Source: Baffinella frigidus | Lineage: Eukaryota > Cryptophyceae > Cryptomonadales > Baffinellaceae | Direction of reading: 5' to 3' | Assembly (NCBI GenBank): GCA_026770585.1 | Contig: MU646481.1 | Location: 617,156-627,155 of the forward strand | Length of the DNA stretch: 10,000 nucleotides | Shown here: in pieces, positions 1-5,976 of the stretch | How positions within the stretch are numbered: the stretch's first letter is position 1 | Layout: the number at the start of each line of letters is the position of its first letter | Notes under the pieces: model-generated | What the model was told of the DNA's origin: nothing | What the model saw: only the letters and a program-made list of their open reading frames with translations | Databases searched by the model: none | Position numbers and translations under genes: made by a program

Positions 1-25
1 GGGGGGGGGGGGGGGGGGGGGGGGG
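1..25. other. 25-base poly-G run at the window edge
   Basis: The window opens with 25 consecutive G. Pure G homopolymers at a contig edge are a common sequencing or assembly artefact, especially with two-colour chemistry. A real G tract next to telomere-like repeats cannot be excluded. Confidence 0.75.
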
Positions 26-110
26 CTACACCCTCAAACCCGCAAACCCTCAACCCTAGAACCTTCAACCCTCAAGCCTTGAACACCCTACGGCGACCTT
101 GTTCTCAGTA
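26..110. repeat. Degenerate telomere-like heptamers (C-rich strand)
   Basis: Loosely seven-base units such as CCCTCAA, CCCTAGA and CTTCAAC follow the poly-G. They look like decayed relatives of the CCCTAAA/CCCTGAA arrays at 8938-9775. No gene is apparent in 26-180; a T10 run lies at about 136-145. Confidence 0.55.
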
Positions 111-180
111 GCATTGCCATACGGTAGGACGGCCATTTTTTTTTTTGTTGAGGGTGTATGAGCCTGCCGACATTGAAAGA

Positions 181-262
181 GGGTGCTGAACGTGTGTGGC
201 GGTGGCACCGGTACAGATTGGGACGCGAGGCTTCCGTGCACGCGGAGCACACCGCGCGGTAT
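181..262 (+). repeat. Diverged upstream copy of the AP2-gene exon 1 start
   Basis: This stretch matches 413-484 apart from a few substitutions and a 5-base gap. It includes the candidate 3' splice site (cag before ATTGGGA) and the first exon codons (VHAE.TARY). In this copy the frame runs into CCGTAG, either a stop or a weak donor, so it looks like a non-functional duplicate of an exon start, not a second exon. Confidence 0.65.
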
Positions 263-271
263 CCGTAGTGA

Positions 272-332
272 GAGATTCGTAATTTATTGCCAAACAACCA
301 GCGTCAGCGCCGCACATGCCTTACGCAGTGGT
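272..332 (+). repeat. Dispersed repeat (CAAACAACC element), copy 1
   Basis: Starts at GAGATT and contains ATTTATTGCCAAACAACCAG, then GCGCCGCACATGCCTTACGCA. Nearly identical to 966-1037 and, inverted, to 2243-2313. No coding content is recognised; the short open frames across it are shadows shared by the copies. Confidence 0.75.
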
Positions 333-444
333 AGGGCCCTGTGGCAGTTGGTTGCGCCGAGGGCGCATCGCAGGACTGCAGGAAGCCCTCTTGGCACACG
401 GTACGACGGCGGGGGTGCTGACAGTGGTGGTGGCGCCGGTGCAG

Positions 445-710
445 ATTGGGAGGCGACGTGCACGCGGAGCAAACCGCGCGGTACAGCGGGCGCGAGGTTG
501 CCGAATTGCTCGAGGAGGAGCAGCACCAGGAACTGCAGATGCAACAACACACCGCTGCCCACGCCCGCGTGCCCGACGCGGGGCCGCTGGGAGAAGGAGA
601 GGAGGCGGGGGAGCAGGAGAGGGGGGGGGGGCAGGAGATGCTGGGCCGCGCGAGCAGCGATGGGAGCGCCTCCTCGTCGGTGCTGGGGGGCGAGGGCGCG
701 TGGGGGGGCG
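445..710 (+). CDS. AP2 gene exon 1 (acidic/Gln-rich N-terminal segment)
   Basis: Bounded by gccggtgcag before 445 and the strong donor G|GTAAGC at 711, ending in phase 1. It encodes a helix-prone stretch (REVAELLEEEQHQELQMQQ), then a Gly/Glu/Ser-rich region. A run of about 12 G near 620-631 is an indel risk, but the frame reads sensibly on both sides. The true transcript start may lie upstream in 1-444 or outside the window. Confidence 0.5.
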
Positions 711-3700
711 GTAAGCACGCTTCCTCTGCGGAGGATCCCCGCAGCCGCCGAGAGGCTGCAGGTGCGTGCACCCGCGGCTTTGGTTCTGGGCTATTTGACC
801 AGGCCGCAATTTGGTGTGAATTCACTGATTTTACAGTGGATTCACTGCCTGAAGACGTATAGCCACCAGAGGGCAGCAACCACCCACCCGGTCCGTGCGC
901 TCAACACCCTGCGCTGGCAACGATGGCACATGCTGGGGCGTTGACTGTTGCGTGGCGACAGAAGAGAGATTGGTGATTTATTGCCAAACAACCAGCGGCA
1001 GCGCCGCACATGCCTTACGCATTGTACTACTTACTGTACCCCGTGTCGGCCGCTCTTGAGCTTTTCCCGGATGGCAGCAGGGGACGCGGAGATGGTGGGG
1101 GGGCGTTGACTGTCCACTTAGCAGCCACCGGGGGCTTCACGGACACAGTCCATCTAAACCATGTGTACCAGAATCTTATCCATTCACATTGGATTATAAC
1201 CGCATTTGCCCCGGATATCCGGGGGGGAAGGAACTCGGCCGCTGCTAAGTGGCTGCCTCGCAATACTGCGGTCCTTCCAGGCCAGGCCAGCTGAGTGCGA
1301 ATTCTTGGATAGGTGGCAAGTGCTGGGGGGCTGACTGTTGCGTGGCGGCAGGGGACGAGGAGATGGTGGGGGGGTGGCGGATCGCCAAGGCGGAGGAGGA
1401 GGCGCGCCGCACGGGGGAGGCTGCTGCGCGTCTCGCACGCATTCAGGAGGCTGTCGCTCGGTAGCCCGCGCCTTCCGCCCGCCCGCCCCCCTCGCTCTCT
1501 GCCTCTCTGCCTCCCTCCCTCCCTCCCCCCCTCCCTCCATCCCTCCATCCCTCCATCCCGCCCTCCCTCCCGCTCGCGTCTCTCTCTCGCCCGCCACCCG
1601 CGCCAGCAGAACACGTTCCAGTGTCCGCCTATGTTGGGAGCTCGAAGAACCTAACGGACCTAAAGGACCGCCTGCCAACCTGCACGAGCATGCCACACCC
1701 ACCTGCGCCTGCGCTCTTGACCACGGAATTGTGGAAAGGACAGGGTCCAGGGGCTCGGGCGATTTCGCAGGTTCCAGCGCGTCGCTGATACTCGGCGGAA
1801 CACTTGCAGGACCCCGCCGCGGTCGCTGGGAGCCCTGCTGGCAACGTTTAAGTCGAAATCATTCTTGTTAAAGCTTGAATCATTCACCTCGTGCAGCATC
1901 CCGGCGCGGTCGCTGCGGGCCCTGCTGGCAACGCTGGGCGTCGCCATGTCTCCTGGGCAGGTAGTGCCGCGTCATTTCCTAGCTCTGCTTGACTTTTATT
2001 CTGGCGCGTCCTTCAGAGTATTTAAGAGCAGAAATTCAGTACAAACGGGCGGATGGGAAGCCTTTAGGACGAGCCAGAAAAGAACTTGGGCAGAGCTAGG
2101 TTGCTGGTGTGTCGGTGATCGATGTCGAACACACCTGCTCCGTGTTGAGCGTGTGGGCTGTTGTGTGTCAGGCCAGGGGTAGGAGTGTTGCTGCTAGGCC
2201 AGGGGTGGCCCCCTGCCAGGGGTGGACGAGGGGGGTTCTGATCAGTATGTAGCGCAATGCGGAAGGCATGTGTGGCGCTGCCGCCGGTTGTTTGGCAATC
2301 AATTACCAATCTCTTTCCCGGGTTTGATCAAAGCCTGGATGCCTGTTTGGCAGGTTGACACGATCGTGGAGGGGGCCCTGGGATTCGGCAAGCCTCCTGG
2401 GGATGTCACCGACGCGGCTGGTGAGGGTGCTCGACAGACAAGCCCCGAGCGGCTGAGCGCTGTGGTTCTCCCGCCAGCTGAGCCAAGCGCAGAGCTCCCG
2501 CGGCTGGACGCGAGTCAGGGGGGGGCGCTTGCTGTGGCCACACTCGGAGAAGGCCAGGGCGGGTCAACAGAGGGAGGCGCGGGCGGGTTTGGGGGGGGCG
2601 AGGCGGGTGCAGACGTGGGAGGCGGGGACGGGACGGCTGGCGAGGCAGGGGACGGCGGGGGGGGTGTCAGCGGCGGCGGGGCCAGCAGCGGCGGGGGCGG
2701 GGGCGGGGAGGCCAGCAGCAGCATCAGCGGGGACGAAGCACCATACCGCGGGGTGACGCGGCGCGTGCCAGGCGCAGGCACCTGGCAGGCGCGCATGACA
2801 GTGCAAGGTACCCAGCGCTTCCTCGGGAGCTTCGCCACGCCGGGTGAAGCCGCGGGCGCGTACAACCGCGCCGCCCGCGAGTTCCTGGGCCCGGCCGCCG
2901 CGCTCAACCTCGTGCCTGCCGGCGGTGGCGGCGGCGCGGGCGACGGCGCGTGGCGCCCGTCGGCGGGCGGGGACGCGTCGTCAGCGTCGCTCGGCATGCA
3001 GGAGGCGGTGCGCGCCGCGACCAAGCGCTCCCTCGCGCAGTCCGCTGCCACCGTCGCCGAGGTCTGCTGCTGCCCCGCCTCCAACATAATTAATGGGTTA
3101 TTCAATTAATAGATTTTCGTCTCCAGCATAAATAACCCAATTATAATTCGTCTCCAACGCCTCGCCTCCATCCGCGTCTTGAGTTTGCTGTTGCACGTCG
3201 GTCATTTCGCGAAATATGAAAGGTCTTACACCTACTGCTGGCGCGTGGGAAACCCCGTGGTGAATGTCTTGTGTGTGGCGGCGTCTGATTTCAGCCTTCT
3301 GGTTTCTGGTCCAGATGGAGCAAGAGCTGAAGCGGCGCAAAACGTCTCATGAAAAATCGCTCCGGTAACCCCGTCTGCATGCAACCCCGTCTTTCTGCAT
3401 CCGCACCCACACGACATGCTCCCATTCGCACAGCAACGCGTTGAGCGTGTTGCGAGCCGTGCACAGGTTCCTCAAGAGTGCGCGCGCAGGGACTAAAGGG
3501 GTACCTCGCTCATAAGAAAACGCCCCCCCCCCCTAGGACCACCATATGGCCCTACGCATAGGCCTACTGTAGGGGCCTAGGGGGGCGGCGGTTTCTTATG
3601 AGCGAGGTACCCCTGTAGTGAGTGCCGGTGGTGGCACGACTAGCAACGTGGTGGGGCTGGATGTGCGGCGGTGACAGGGTGTGGCGAGAGGGGCTAGTCA

Positions 3701-4076
3701 CGTGGTGGGGCTGACGGTCAGGGGGGGCTGAATGTGATCCGAGAGGAAGCATGGCTTTTCTGCAGATAAGTTCCAGTGTCCGCCTATGGTGCGATCTCGA
3801 AGAGCCTAACGGACCTAAACGGCGGGGTGGCTGGCAGGGTGTGGCGATATGGGCTAGTCACGTGGTGGGGCTCACAGTGAGGCGGGGTGGCCGTGTATCT
3901 AGGCTCCAAGTGAATCTACATTGGCGTCCTCATAACCTTGCGTTCGTGGCGTCCTCATAACCTGGGTGGCTGGCAGGCTGTGGCGAGAGGAACAGGACAA
4001 GGTCGCGGGCATCCAAGCCAAAGTCCGCGCGCTCCTCCTCTGCGCCCGCACCCTCACCTCTTCTTCCAACGGTTGA
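445..4076 (+). CDS. AP2/ERF-domain protein, seven-exon model (5' end unresolved)
   Basis: Probable nuclear sequence-specific DNA-binding transcription factor, from its AP2/ERF domain. Exons 445-710, 1352-1460, 1897-1960, 2354-3061, 3315-3364, 3434-3466 and 3977-4076 join through six GT-AG introns with matching phase (1, 2, 0, 0, 2, 2) into 442 residues ending at TGA 4074-4076. Order: acidic/Gln-rich N-terminus (1-88), Glu/Ala/Arg helix (90-124), short Leu-rich segment (126-146), Gly-rich linker (about 216-276), AP2 domain (277-333), charged Leu-rich tail (about 375-442) likely to be a coiled coil. The tail could mediate dimerisation; this is inference. No start codon is assigned: exon 1 opens at a candidate acceptor, and the first in-frame ATG (538) is mid-exon. 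Introns 1-3 and 6 hold repeats or MITEs. An alternative 3' end reads through exon 6 to TAA 3513-3515. Coding potential around the AP2 exon is firm; the chain of small exons is a by-eye model. Confidence 0.55.
711..1351 (+). other. AP2 gene intron 1, with nested repeats
   Basis: Runs from gtaagc to ggcggcag. It contains copy 2 of the CAAACAACC element (966-1037) and two diverged copies of the exon 2 start: 931-961 matches 1321-1351, and about 1073-1101 matches about 1344-1372. No other coding exon was convincing. Confidence 0.5.
966..1037 (+). repeat. Dispersed repeat (CAAACAACC element), copy 2
   Basis: Same orientation as copy 1 and nearly identical from GAGATT to CTTACGCA. Similarity to the inverted copy 3 continues a few bases further, through TACTG. 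It sits directly after 931-961, a duplicate of the exon 2 acceptor region. Confidence 0.75.
1352..1460 (+). CDS. AP2 gene exon 2 (Glu/Ala/Arg helix)
   Basis: Acceptor ggcggcag ends at 1351 and donor CG|GTAGCC begins at 1461. Entry phase 1 matches exon 1 and exit phase 2 matches exon 3. It encodes a highly charged helix including RIAKAEEEARRTGEAAARLA. The donor overlaps an in-frame TAG (1462-1464), so an unspliced message would stop there. Confidence 0.5.
1466..1607 (+). repeat. Polypyrimidine CT-rich tract in intron 2
   Basis: About 140 bases of nearly pure C and T, with CTCC and CATC-type tandem units (CCTCCATC repeated near 1530-1557). Possible uses are a splicing polypyrimidine tract or a triplex-forming mirror repeat; it may also be simple microsatellite growth. 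The minus strand yields spurious GGRE-rich frames. Confidence 0.8.
1615..1664 (+). repeat. Dispersed 50-bp repeat (TTCCAGTGTCCGCC), copy A
   Basis: Begins GTTCCAGTGTCCGCCTATG and ends CCTAACGGACCTAAA. It matches 3771-3820 with about six differences over 50 bases. Both copies lie in introns of the AP2 gene model. Forward translation shows EEPNGPK in both, but with no longer conserved frame. Confidence 0.75.
1805..1846 (+). repeat. Upstream duplicate of AP2-gene exon 3
   Basis: This 42-bp stretch matches 1892-1933, 87 bases downstream, including the acceptor (ttgcag / gtgcag) and the coding core RSLxALLAT. The entry phase is the same as the true exon, but this copy lacks the downstream half and its GGGCAG|GTAGTG donor. 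It may be a decayed tandem exon duplicate. Because 87 is a multiple of three, both copies also share one open frame. Confidence 0.65.
1897..1960 (+). CDS. AP2 gene exon 3 (short Leu-rich segment)
   Basis: A 64-base exon between acceptor ctcgtgcag (ends 1896) and donor CAG|GTAGTG (1961). Entry phase 2 matches exon 2 and exit phase 0 matches exon 4. It encodes IPARSLRALLATLGVAMSPG plus Q. Confidence 0.5.
1978..2100 (+). mobile_element. MITE-like element family 2, copy 1 (in intron 3)
   Basis: About 123 bp with terminal inverted repeats CCTAGCTCTGC...GCAGAGCTAGG, continuing inward imperfectly (TTTTATTCTGGCGCGTCC against GGACGAGCCAGAAAAGAA). The interior includes GTATTTAAGAGCAGA. The reverse complement of 7473-7591 aligns along its whole length. 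It is non-coding and non-autonomous, and no clear target-site duplication was seen. Confidence 0.8.
2243..2313 (-). repeat. Dispersed repeat (CAAACAACC element), copy 3, inverted
   Basis: The reverse complement reads GAGATTGGTAATTGATTGCC then AAACAACCGGCGGCAGCG, matching copies 1 and 2. It lies in intron 3 of the AP2 gene, after the MITE. Confidence 0.75.
2354..3061 (+). CDS. AP2 gene exon 4, carrying the AP2/ERF DNA-binding domain
   Basis: Acceptor tttggcag ends at 2353; proposed donor GAG|GTCTGC is at 3062. The AP2/ERF domain is encoded at 2744-2914 (57 residues), with the family hallmarks YRGV, W-x-AR, FLGSF, EAA-x-AY-x-RAA, FLGPAA and the closing LNLV. This size is normal for the family. 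Upstream is a low-complexity Gly/Ala/Ser linker (about 2560-2740). The same frame stays open past 3062 to TAA 3107-3109, but there the DNA turns AT-rich and the product (CCCPASNIINGLFN) looks non-coding, so splicing at 3061 is preferred. The domain call is firm; target genes and function cannot be told. Confidence 0.88.
3083..3145 (+). repeat. AT-rich inverted repeat in intron 4
   Basis: TAATGGGTTATT (about 3091-3102) faces AAATAACCCAATTA (about 3129-3142), with direct repeats of CGTCTCCA between and after. The sharp drop in GC against the exon supports an exon end before this point. It may be a small insertion. Confidence 0.5.
3315..3364 (+). CDS. AP2 gene exon 5 (charged helix)
   Basis: A pyrimidine-rich acceptor (ttctggtttctggtccag) precedes 3315, and donor CG|GTAACC begins at 3365. 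It encodes MEQELKRRKTSHEKSL with R split across the junction, starting in phase 0 as exon 4 ends. Without splicing at 3365 it would stop at TAA 3366-3368. Confidence 0.5.
3434..3466 (+). CDS. AP2 gene exon 6 (continuation of charged helix)
   Basis: Follows a 69-base intron ending ttcgcacag. Phase 2 entry matches exon 5. It encodes NALSVLRAVH plus a split R. The preferred donor CACAG|GTTCCT is weak. Alternative: the frame continues as FLKSARAGTKGVPRS into the MITE at 3492 and stops at TAA 3513-3515. Confidence 0.42.
3492..3619 (+). mobile_element. MITE-like palindromic element family 1, copy 1
   Basis: About 128 bp, almost entirely palindromic. The left arm begins ACTAAAGGGGTACCTCGCTC and continues ATAAGAAA; the right arm is its near-perfect complement ending GGTACCCCTGTAGT. 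Arms extend for about 46 bases through a C-rich/G-rich stretch to CCTAGG. The reverse complement of 8751-8862 aligns along the whole element. No coding capacity. It lies in intron 6 of the AP2 model or, in the alternative, overlaps the 3' end of exon 6. Confidence 0.85.
3677..3712 (+). repeat. Direct repeat with GGCTAGTCACGTGG, unit 1
   Basis: GGGTGTGGCGAGAGGGGCTA continuing GTCACGTGGTGGGGCT recurs exactly 160 bases downstream at 3837-3872 with three or four changes. A weaker relative lies at about 3636-3658. The first bases (cag + GGTGTGGCGAGAG) resemble the start of exon 7 at 3974-3990. The CACGTG core is also a G-box sequence, but nothing else supports a regulatory role. Confidence 0.7.
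3771..3820 (+). repeat. Dispersed 50-bp repeat (TTCCAGTGTCCGCC), copy B
   Basis: Second copy of the element at 1615-1664, same orientation, inserted between the two GGCTAGTCACGTGG units. Confidence 0.75.
3823..3872 (+). repeat. Direct repeat with GGCTAGTCACGTGG, unit 2, with acceptor-like sequence
   Basis: GGGTGGCTGGCAGGGTGTGG at 3824-3843 repeats the 3' splice site and first bases of exon 7 (GGGTGGCTGGCAGGCTGTGG, 3964-3983). The rest repeats 3691-3712. Confidence 0.65.
3921..3962 (+). repeat. 17-bp direct repeat just before exon 7
   Basis: TGGCGTCCTCATAACCT occurs at about 3921-3937 and again at 3946-3962, 25 bases apart. Confidence 0.75.
3977..4076 (+). CDS. AP2 gene exon 7 (last exon, helical tail)
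   Basis: Acceptor gggtggctggcag ends at 3976. Phase 2 entry matches the end of exon 6. It encodes a charged, Leu-rich helix (LWREEQDKVAGIQAKVRALL), then CARTLTSSSNG and TGA at 4074-4076. Two diverged copies of its acceptor and first bases occur upstream (3677 and 3837). The opposite strand is also open here, but that frame is judged a shadow. Confidence 0.42.
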
Positions 4077-4640
4077 AGCACGCTCGCCTCTGCTTCGGAC
4101 GGTTCAAGGTCGTCTGAAGTAAATAACTTCACCACTTTGCCCGCTGTGTGGACTAGGACCGCAATGCCAAACAAGTGGTGTTCAGGCTGCGCTGCCCACC
4201 AACCAACGTGTTGGCAGACATCAAGAGAGATGACGTTGGCAGCGCCCTTCCGTGCGTCGGTAGGAATACAGGTCTCCTGTAGGTCTGCGCTGGGAGAGTG
4301 CAACTTCTTGCTCTGTCTGAGTCAAACGTGTTTCACTTTGTTTCCCACACACTCGTGTTGCACTCCCGAGGCGGGCCTGTGAGATCCCGAGGCGGGCCTA
4401 TCTGTGTAACTGAGAGGTGTGAGCCTGACAGCTGGGAGAGCAACTGGCTGTGTGCTTCCGAGCGCAAGGACTCAAGGGGGGGGCATCTGTGAAGCTGATG
4501 TCGCGAGCGGACATGAGGACTTGAGTGCATCAAGCGTGTACAGTGCCCCCATCGTTGTGGCCGCACTGTTCTCGGATTCCTGCATGGCGTGGCAGCGATG
4601 GGCCATACTTTTAGTACAGGGGTATCTGGGCTAAAAGAAA
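4077..4640. other. No supported gene; 3' flank of the AP2 gene
   Basis: About 560 bases with only short, unconvincing frames. It holds a small tandem repeat at 4366-4400 and a TGTAA (4405-4409), the usual green-algal polyadenylation word, but at this distance it is weak evidence. The minus-strand frame 3899-4303 covers its first half and is discussed among the rejected items. Confidence 0.5.
4366..4400 (+). repeat. 15-bp tandem repeat
   Basis: TCCCGAGGCGGGCCT occurs twice, 20 bases apart. The unit itself contains the inverted pair CCCG/CGGG. Confidence 0.75.
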
Positions 4641-4693
4641 CCAGTGTTAAAGAACACAGACCGGATGTGGGCCCCCCGTTTTCTTAATGTAGT

Positions 4694-4938
4694 ACCAGAT
4701 GGTTGACTGAATTTTGAGTTTAGTCAACCCTCTGGTGCTAATTTAATGTCAAAGCACTTTGGTGCTTTACTCTCTTTGGGGAACGTCGACCCCTTAGGGG
4801 CTCCAACCCCGCAGATTGCTTGTGCAATTTAGTGTGGTCTGCCCGGAATTCTTAAGTTGACGGAATTCTTAAGTCTGAATCCAAACTGCCAAATTCGGGG
4901 AGTATTTTTAGGAGCAGGAACCGTTTTGGTTCCGGCTC
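4694..4938. other. Hairpin-dense lower-GC block
   Basis: At least four stems lie in about 245 bases. ACCAGA-GGTTGACT pairs with AGTCAACC-TCTGGT (4694-4736). AAAGCAC pairs with GTGCTTT across a 4-base loop (4751-4768). GCAGA/TCTGC encloses ATTGC/GCAAT (4811-4842). GAGC-GGAACC pairs with GGTTCC-GCTC (4912-4938). A 14-bp direct repeat CGGAATTCTTAAGT is at 4844-4857 and 4861-4874. Base composition differs from the flanks. It could be a structured RNA, a transposon end, or an inserted organelle fragment; none is established. Confidence 0.55.
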
Positions 4939-5141
4939 AAGGGAAAAGTGGGGGGTCGGACACGGGATTCCCCAACCTTCTGTCCAAGGGAGGACCGGCA
5001 CGCCAGCTCCTCCCATGTTGAGTACAAAGCCGAAACATCAGCCCCTGGCCTTTTACTGACATTTAAGAGGGGGAAAACGATCGATCTCGGAGCATCCGTG
5101 TTCTCATAGCCCAGAAACATATGTAGGGATAATGCACCCAC
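4908..5141 (-). CDS. Short open frame of unknown status
   Basis: A 77-codon minus-strand frame with balanced amino-acid composition (including GYENTDAPRSIVFPLLNVSK) and no recognised domain. It ends inside the hairpin block. It could be a decayed mobile-element fragment or chance. No splice sites or partner exons were evident. Confidence 0.2.
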   Translation of the reverse strand: MGALSLHMFLGYENTDAPRSIVFPLLNVSKRPGADVSALYSTWEELACRSSLGQKVGESRVRPPTFPLSRNQNGSCS

Positions 5142-5144
5142 CTG

Positions 5145-5299
5145 GGTTTGGGGTTTAAGGTTTAGGGCCTAGGGTTCGGGGTTTTGGGTTCAGGGTTCAG
5201 GATTCAGGGTTTAGGGTTTAGGGTTCAGGTTTCAGGGTTTGGGGTTTATGATAGGGTTTAGGGTACAGGTTTTAGGGTACAGGGTTTAGGGTTTGAGGT

Positions 5300-5330
<31 letters not shown>

Positions 5331-5339
5331 AGGTTGAGG

Positions 5340-5387
<48 letters not shown>

Positions 5388-5485
5388 GGCTGAGGGTTGA
5401 GGGCTGAGGGTTTAGGATTGAGGGTTGAGGTTTGAGGGTTAAGGGTTGAGGGTTTGAGGTTTGGGGTTAAGGATTTAGGGTGCAT
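5145..5485 (+). repeat. Heptamer array, G-rich strand (TTTAGGG to TTGAGGG)
   Basis: Begins with mixed GGTTTAGGG/GGTTCAGGG units. From about 5299 to 5440 it is dominated by the variant TTGAGGG, with occasional TTTAGGG, CTGAGGG and single-base slips. This is a relative of the plant/algal telomere unit at an internal site. Orientation is opposite to most of the 8938-9775 tract. Minus-strand translation gives spurious LNPQPST repeats. Confidence 0.92.
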
Positions 5486-5490
5486 GCTAT

Positions 5491-5782
5491 TTAGTTGGTG
5501 GAATAGGCTTCTGACTTCCCGGAGGAAGCGCTGCGGTTGCCCGAGTTGAAAGCGGCAGGCGCTCCTCCCGGCCGCTCTGAAGGAGAAGGTGCAGGAGCTC
5601 TCCTTCGCTCACTTAAAGAGGAGGAGACGAGGCCGGAGTCACAGCCGTGTAATTGCTCTATGAGAGCGCGAAACAGATCGAGCTGGGTTTGCGTACGAAC
5701 CTCTGGGCTAGAGGGCGTGCTAGCCCAGAGGTTGTGCACATCGCCGAGTGGTGAGAGGATGCGGTCAGGATCTCTCCCGCCG
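5491..5782 (-). CDS. Possible minus-strand terminal exon
   Basis: An open minus-strand frame from just after a TGA near 5785 down to TAA at 5491-5493. It has protein-like segments (DPDRILSPLGDVHNLW and TQTQLDLFRALIEQLHGCDS) and a Ser/Pro/Arg-rich end. An acceptor could lie near 5775-5780. A weaker overlapping minus frame (5658-5858) also looks partly coding. No domain is recognised. It overlaps the perfect hairpin 5698-5733 and sits close to the plus-strand gene at 5977, which leaves little room for its 5' part. Confidence 0.25.
5698..5733. repeat. Perfect 14-bp hairpin
   Basis: AACCTCTGGGCTAG (5698-5711) and its exact reverse complement CTAGCCCAGAGGTT (5720-5733) are separated by 8 bases (AGGGCGTG). 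No run of T follows, and this is eukaryotic DNA, so a bacterial-type terminator is not proposed. Confidence 0.9.
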
Positions 5783-5976
5783 CATCAAACTCCTCCACGG
5801 CAGATGCGAGGGATGAAAGATCCCTTTTTCCCCACGATTCCCCCCCCACAAAGAACACAAACTCGTTCCTCTAAAGTTGACGTATTTAGCAAGGAATTGA
5901 CTTTGGTGACGCCCAACGGTTCCCTCTTGTCGTTCCCTCTCCCGACGTCGGCGTTGGCTTCGGGGAGGCGGGGAGG

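Noticed and set aside
1-110. A true chromosome end (telomere)
   Set aside because: The units are degenerate and mixed, and the poly-G is not a telomere unit.
183-944. 253-codon plus-strand frame and its minus-strand partners
   Set aside because: GC-rich DNA leaves most frames open here. The frame ignores the GTAAGC donor at 711 and crosses duplicates and a repeat; exon 1 in another frame is more protein-like.
1027-1702. Long minus-strand frames rich in Gly, Arg and Glu
   Set aside because: Created by the polypyrimidine tract and antisense to exon 2; no domain.
3347-3505. Minus-strand frame with a protein-like run (NALLCEWEHVVWVRMQKDG)
   Set aside because: It lies antisense to exons 5-6 and runs into the MITE. 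The plus-strand splice sites and phase fit better, so it is treated as a shadow.
3699-3864. CACGTG G-box motifs at 3699-3704 and 3859-3864
   Set aside because: They lie within direct repeats inside a modelled intron, with no promoter context.
3899-4303. 134-codon minus-strand frame with protein-like stretches
   Set aside because: It overlaps plus-strand exon 7, which has a good acceptor, matching phase and a helical product, and includes the 17-bp direct repeats. No domain or partner exon was seen. Kept as a weak alternative only.
5049-5060. GCCTTTTACT resembling the U5 snRNA loop
   Set aside because: No flanking stem and no Sm site at the right place; a short match by chance is likely.
5258-5485. 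Minus-strand frame rich in LNPQPST
   Set aside because: Translation of the heptamer array.
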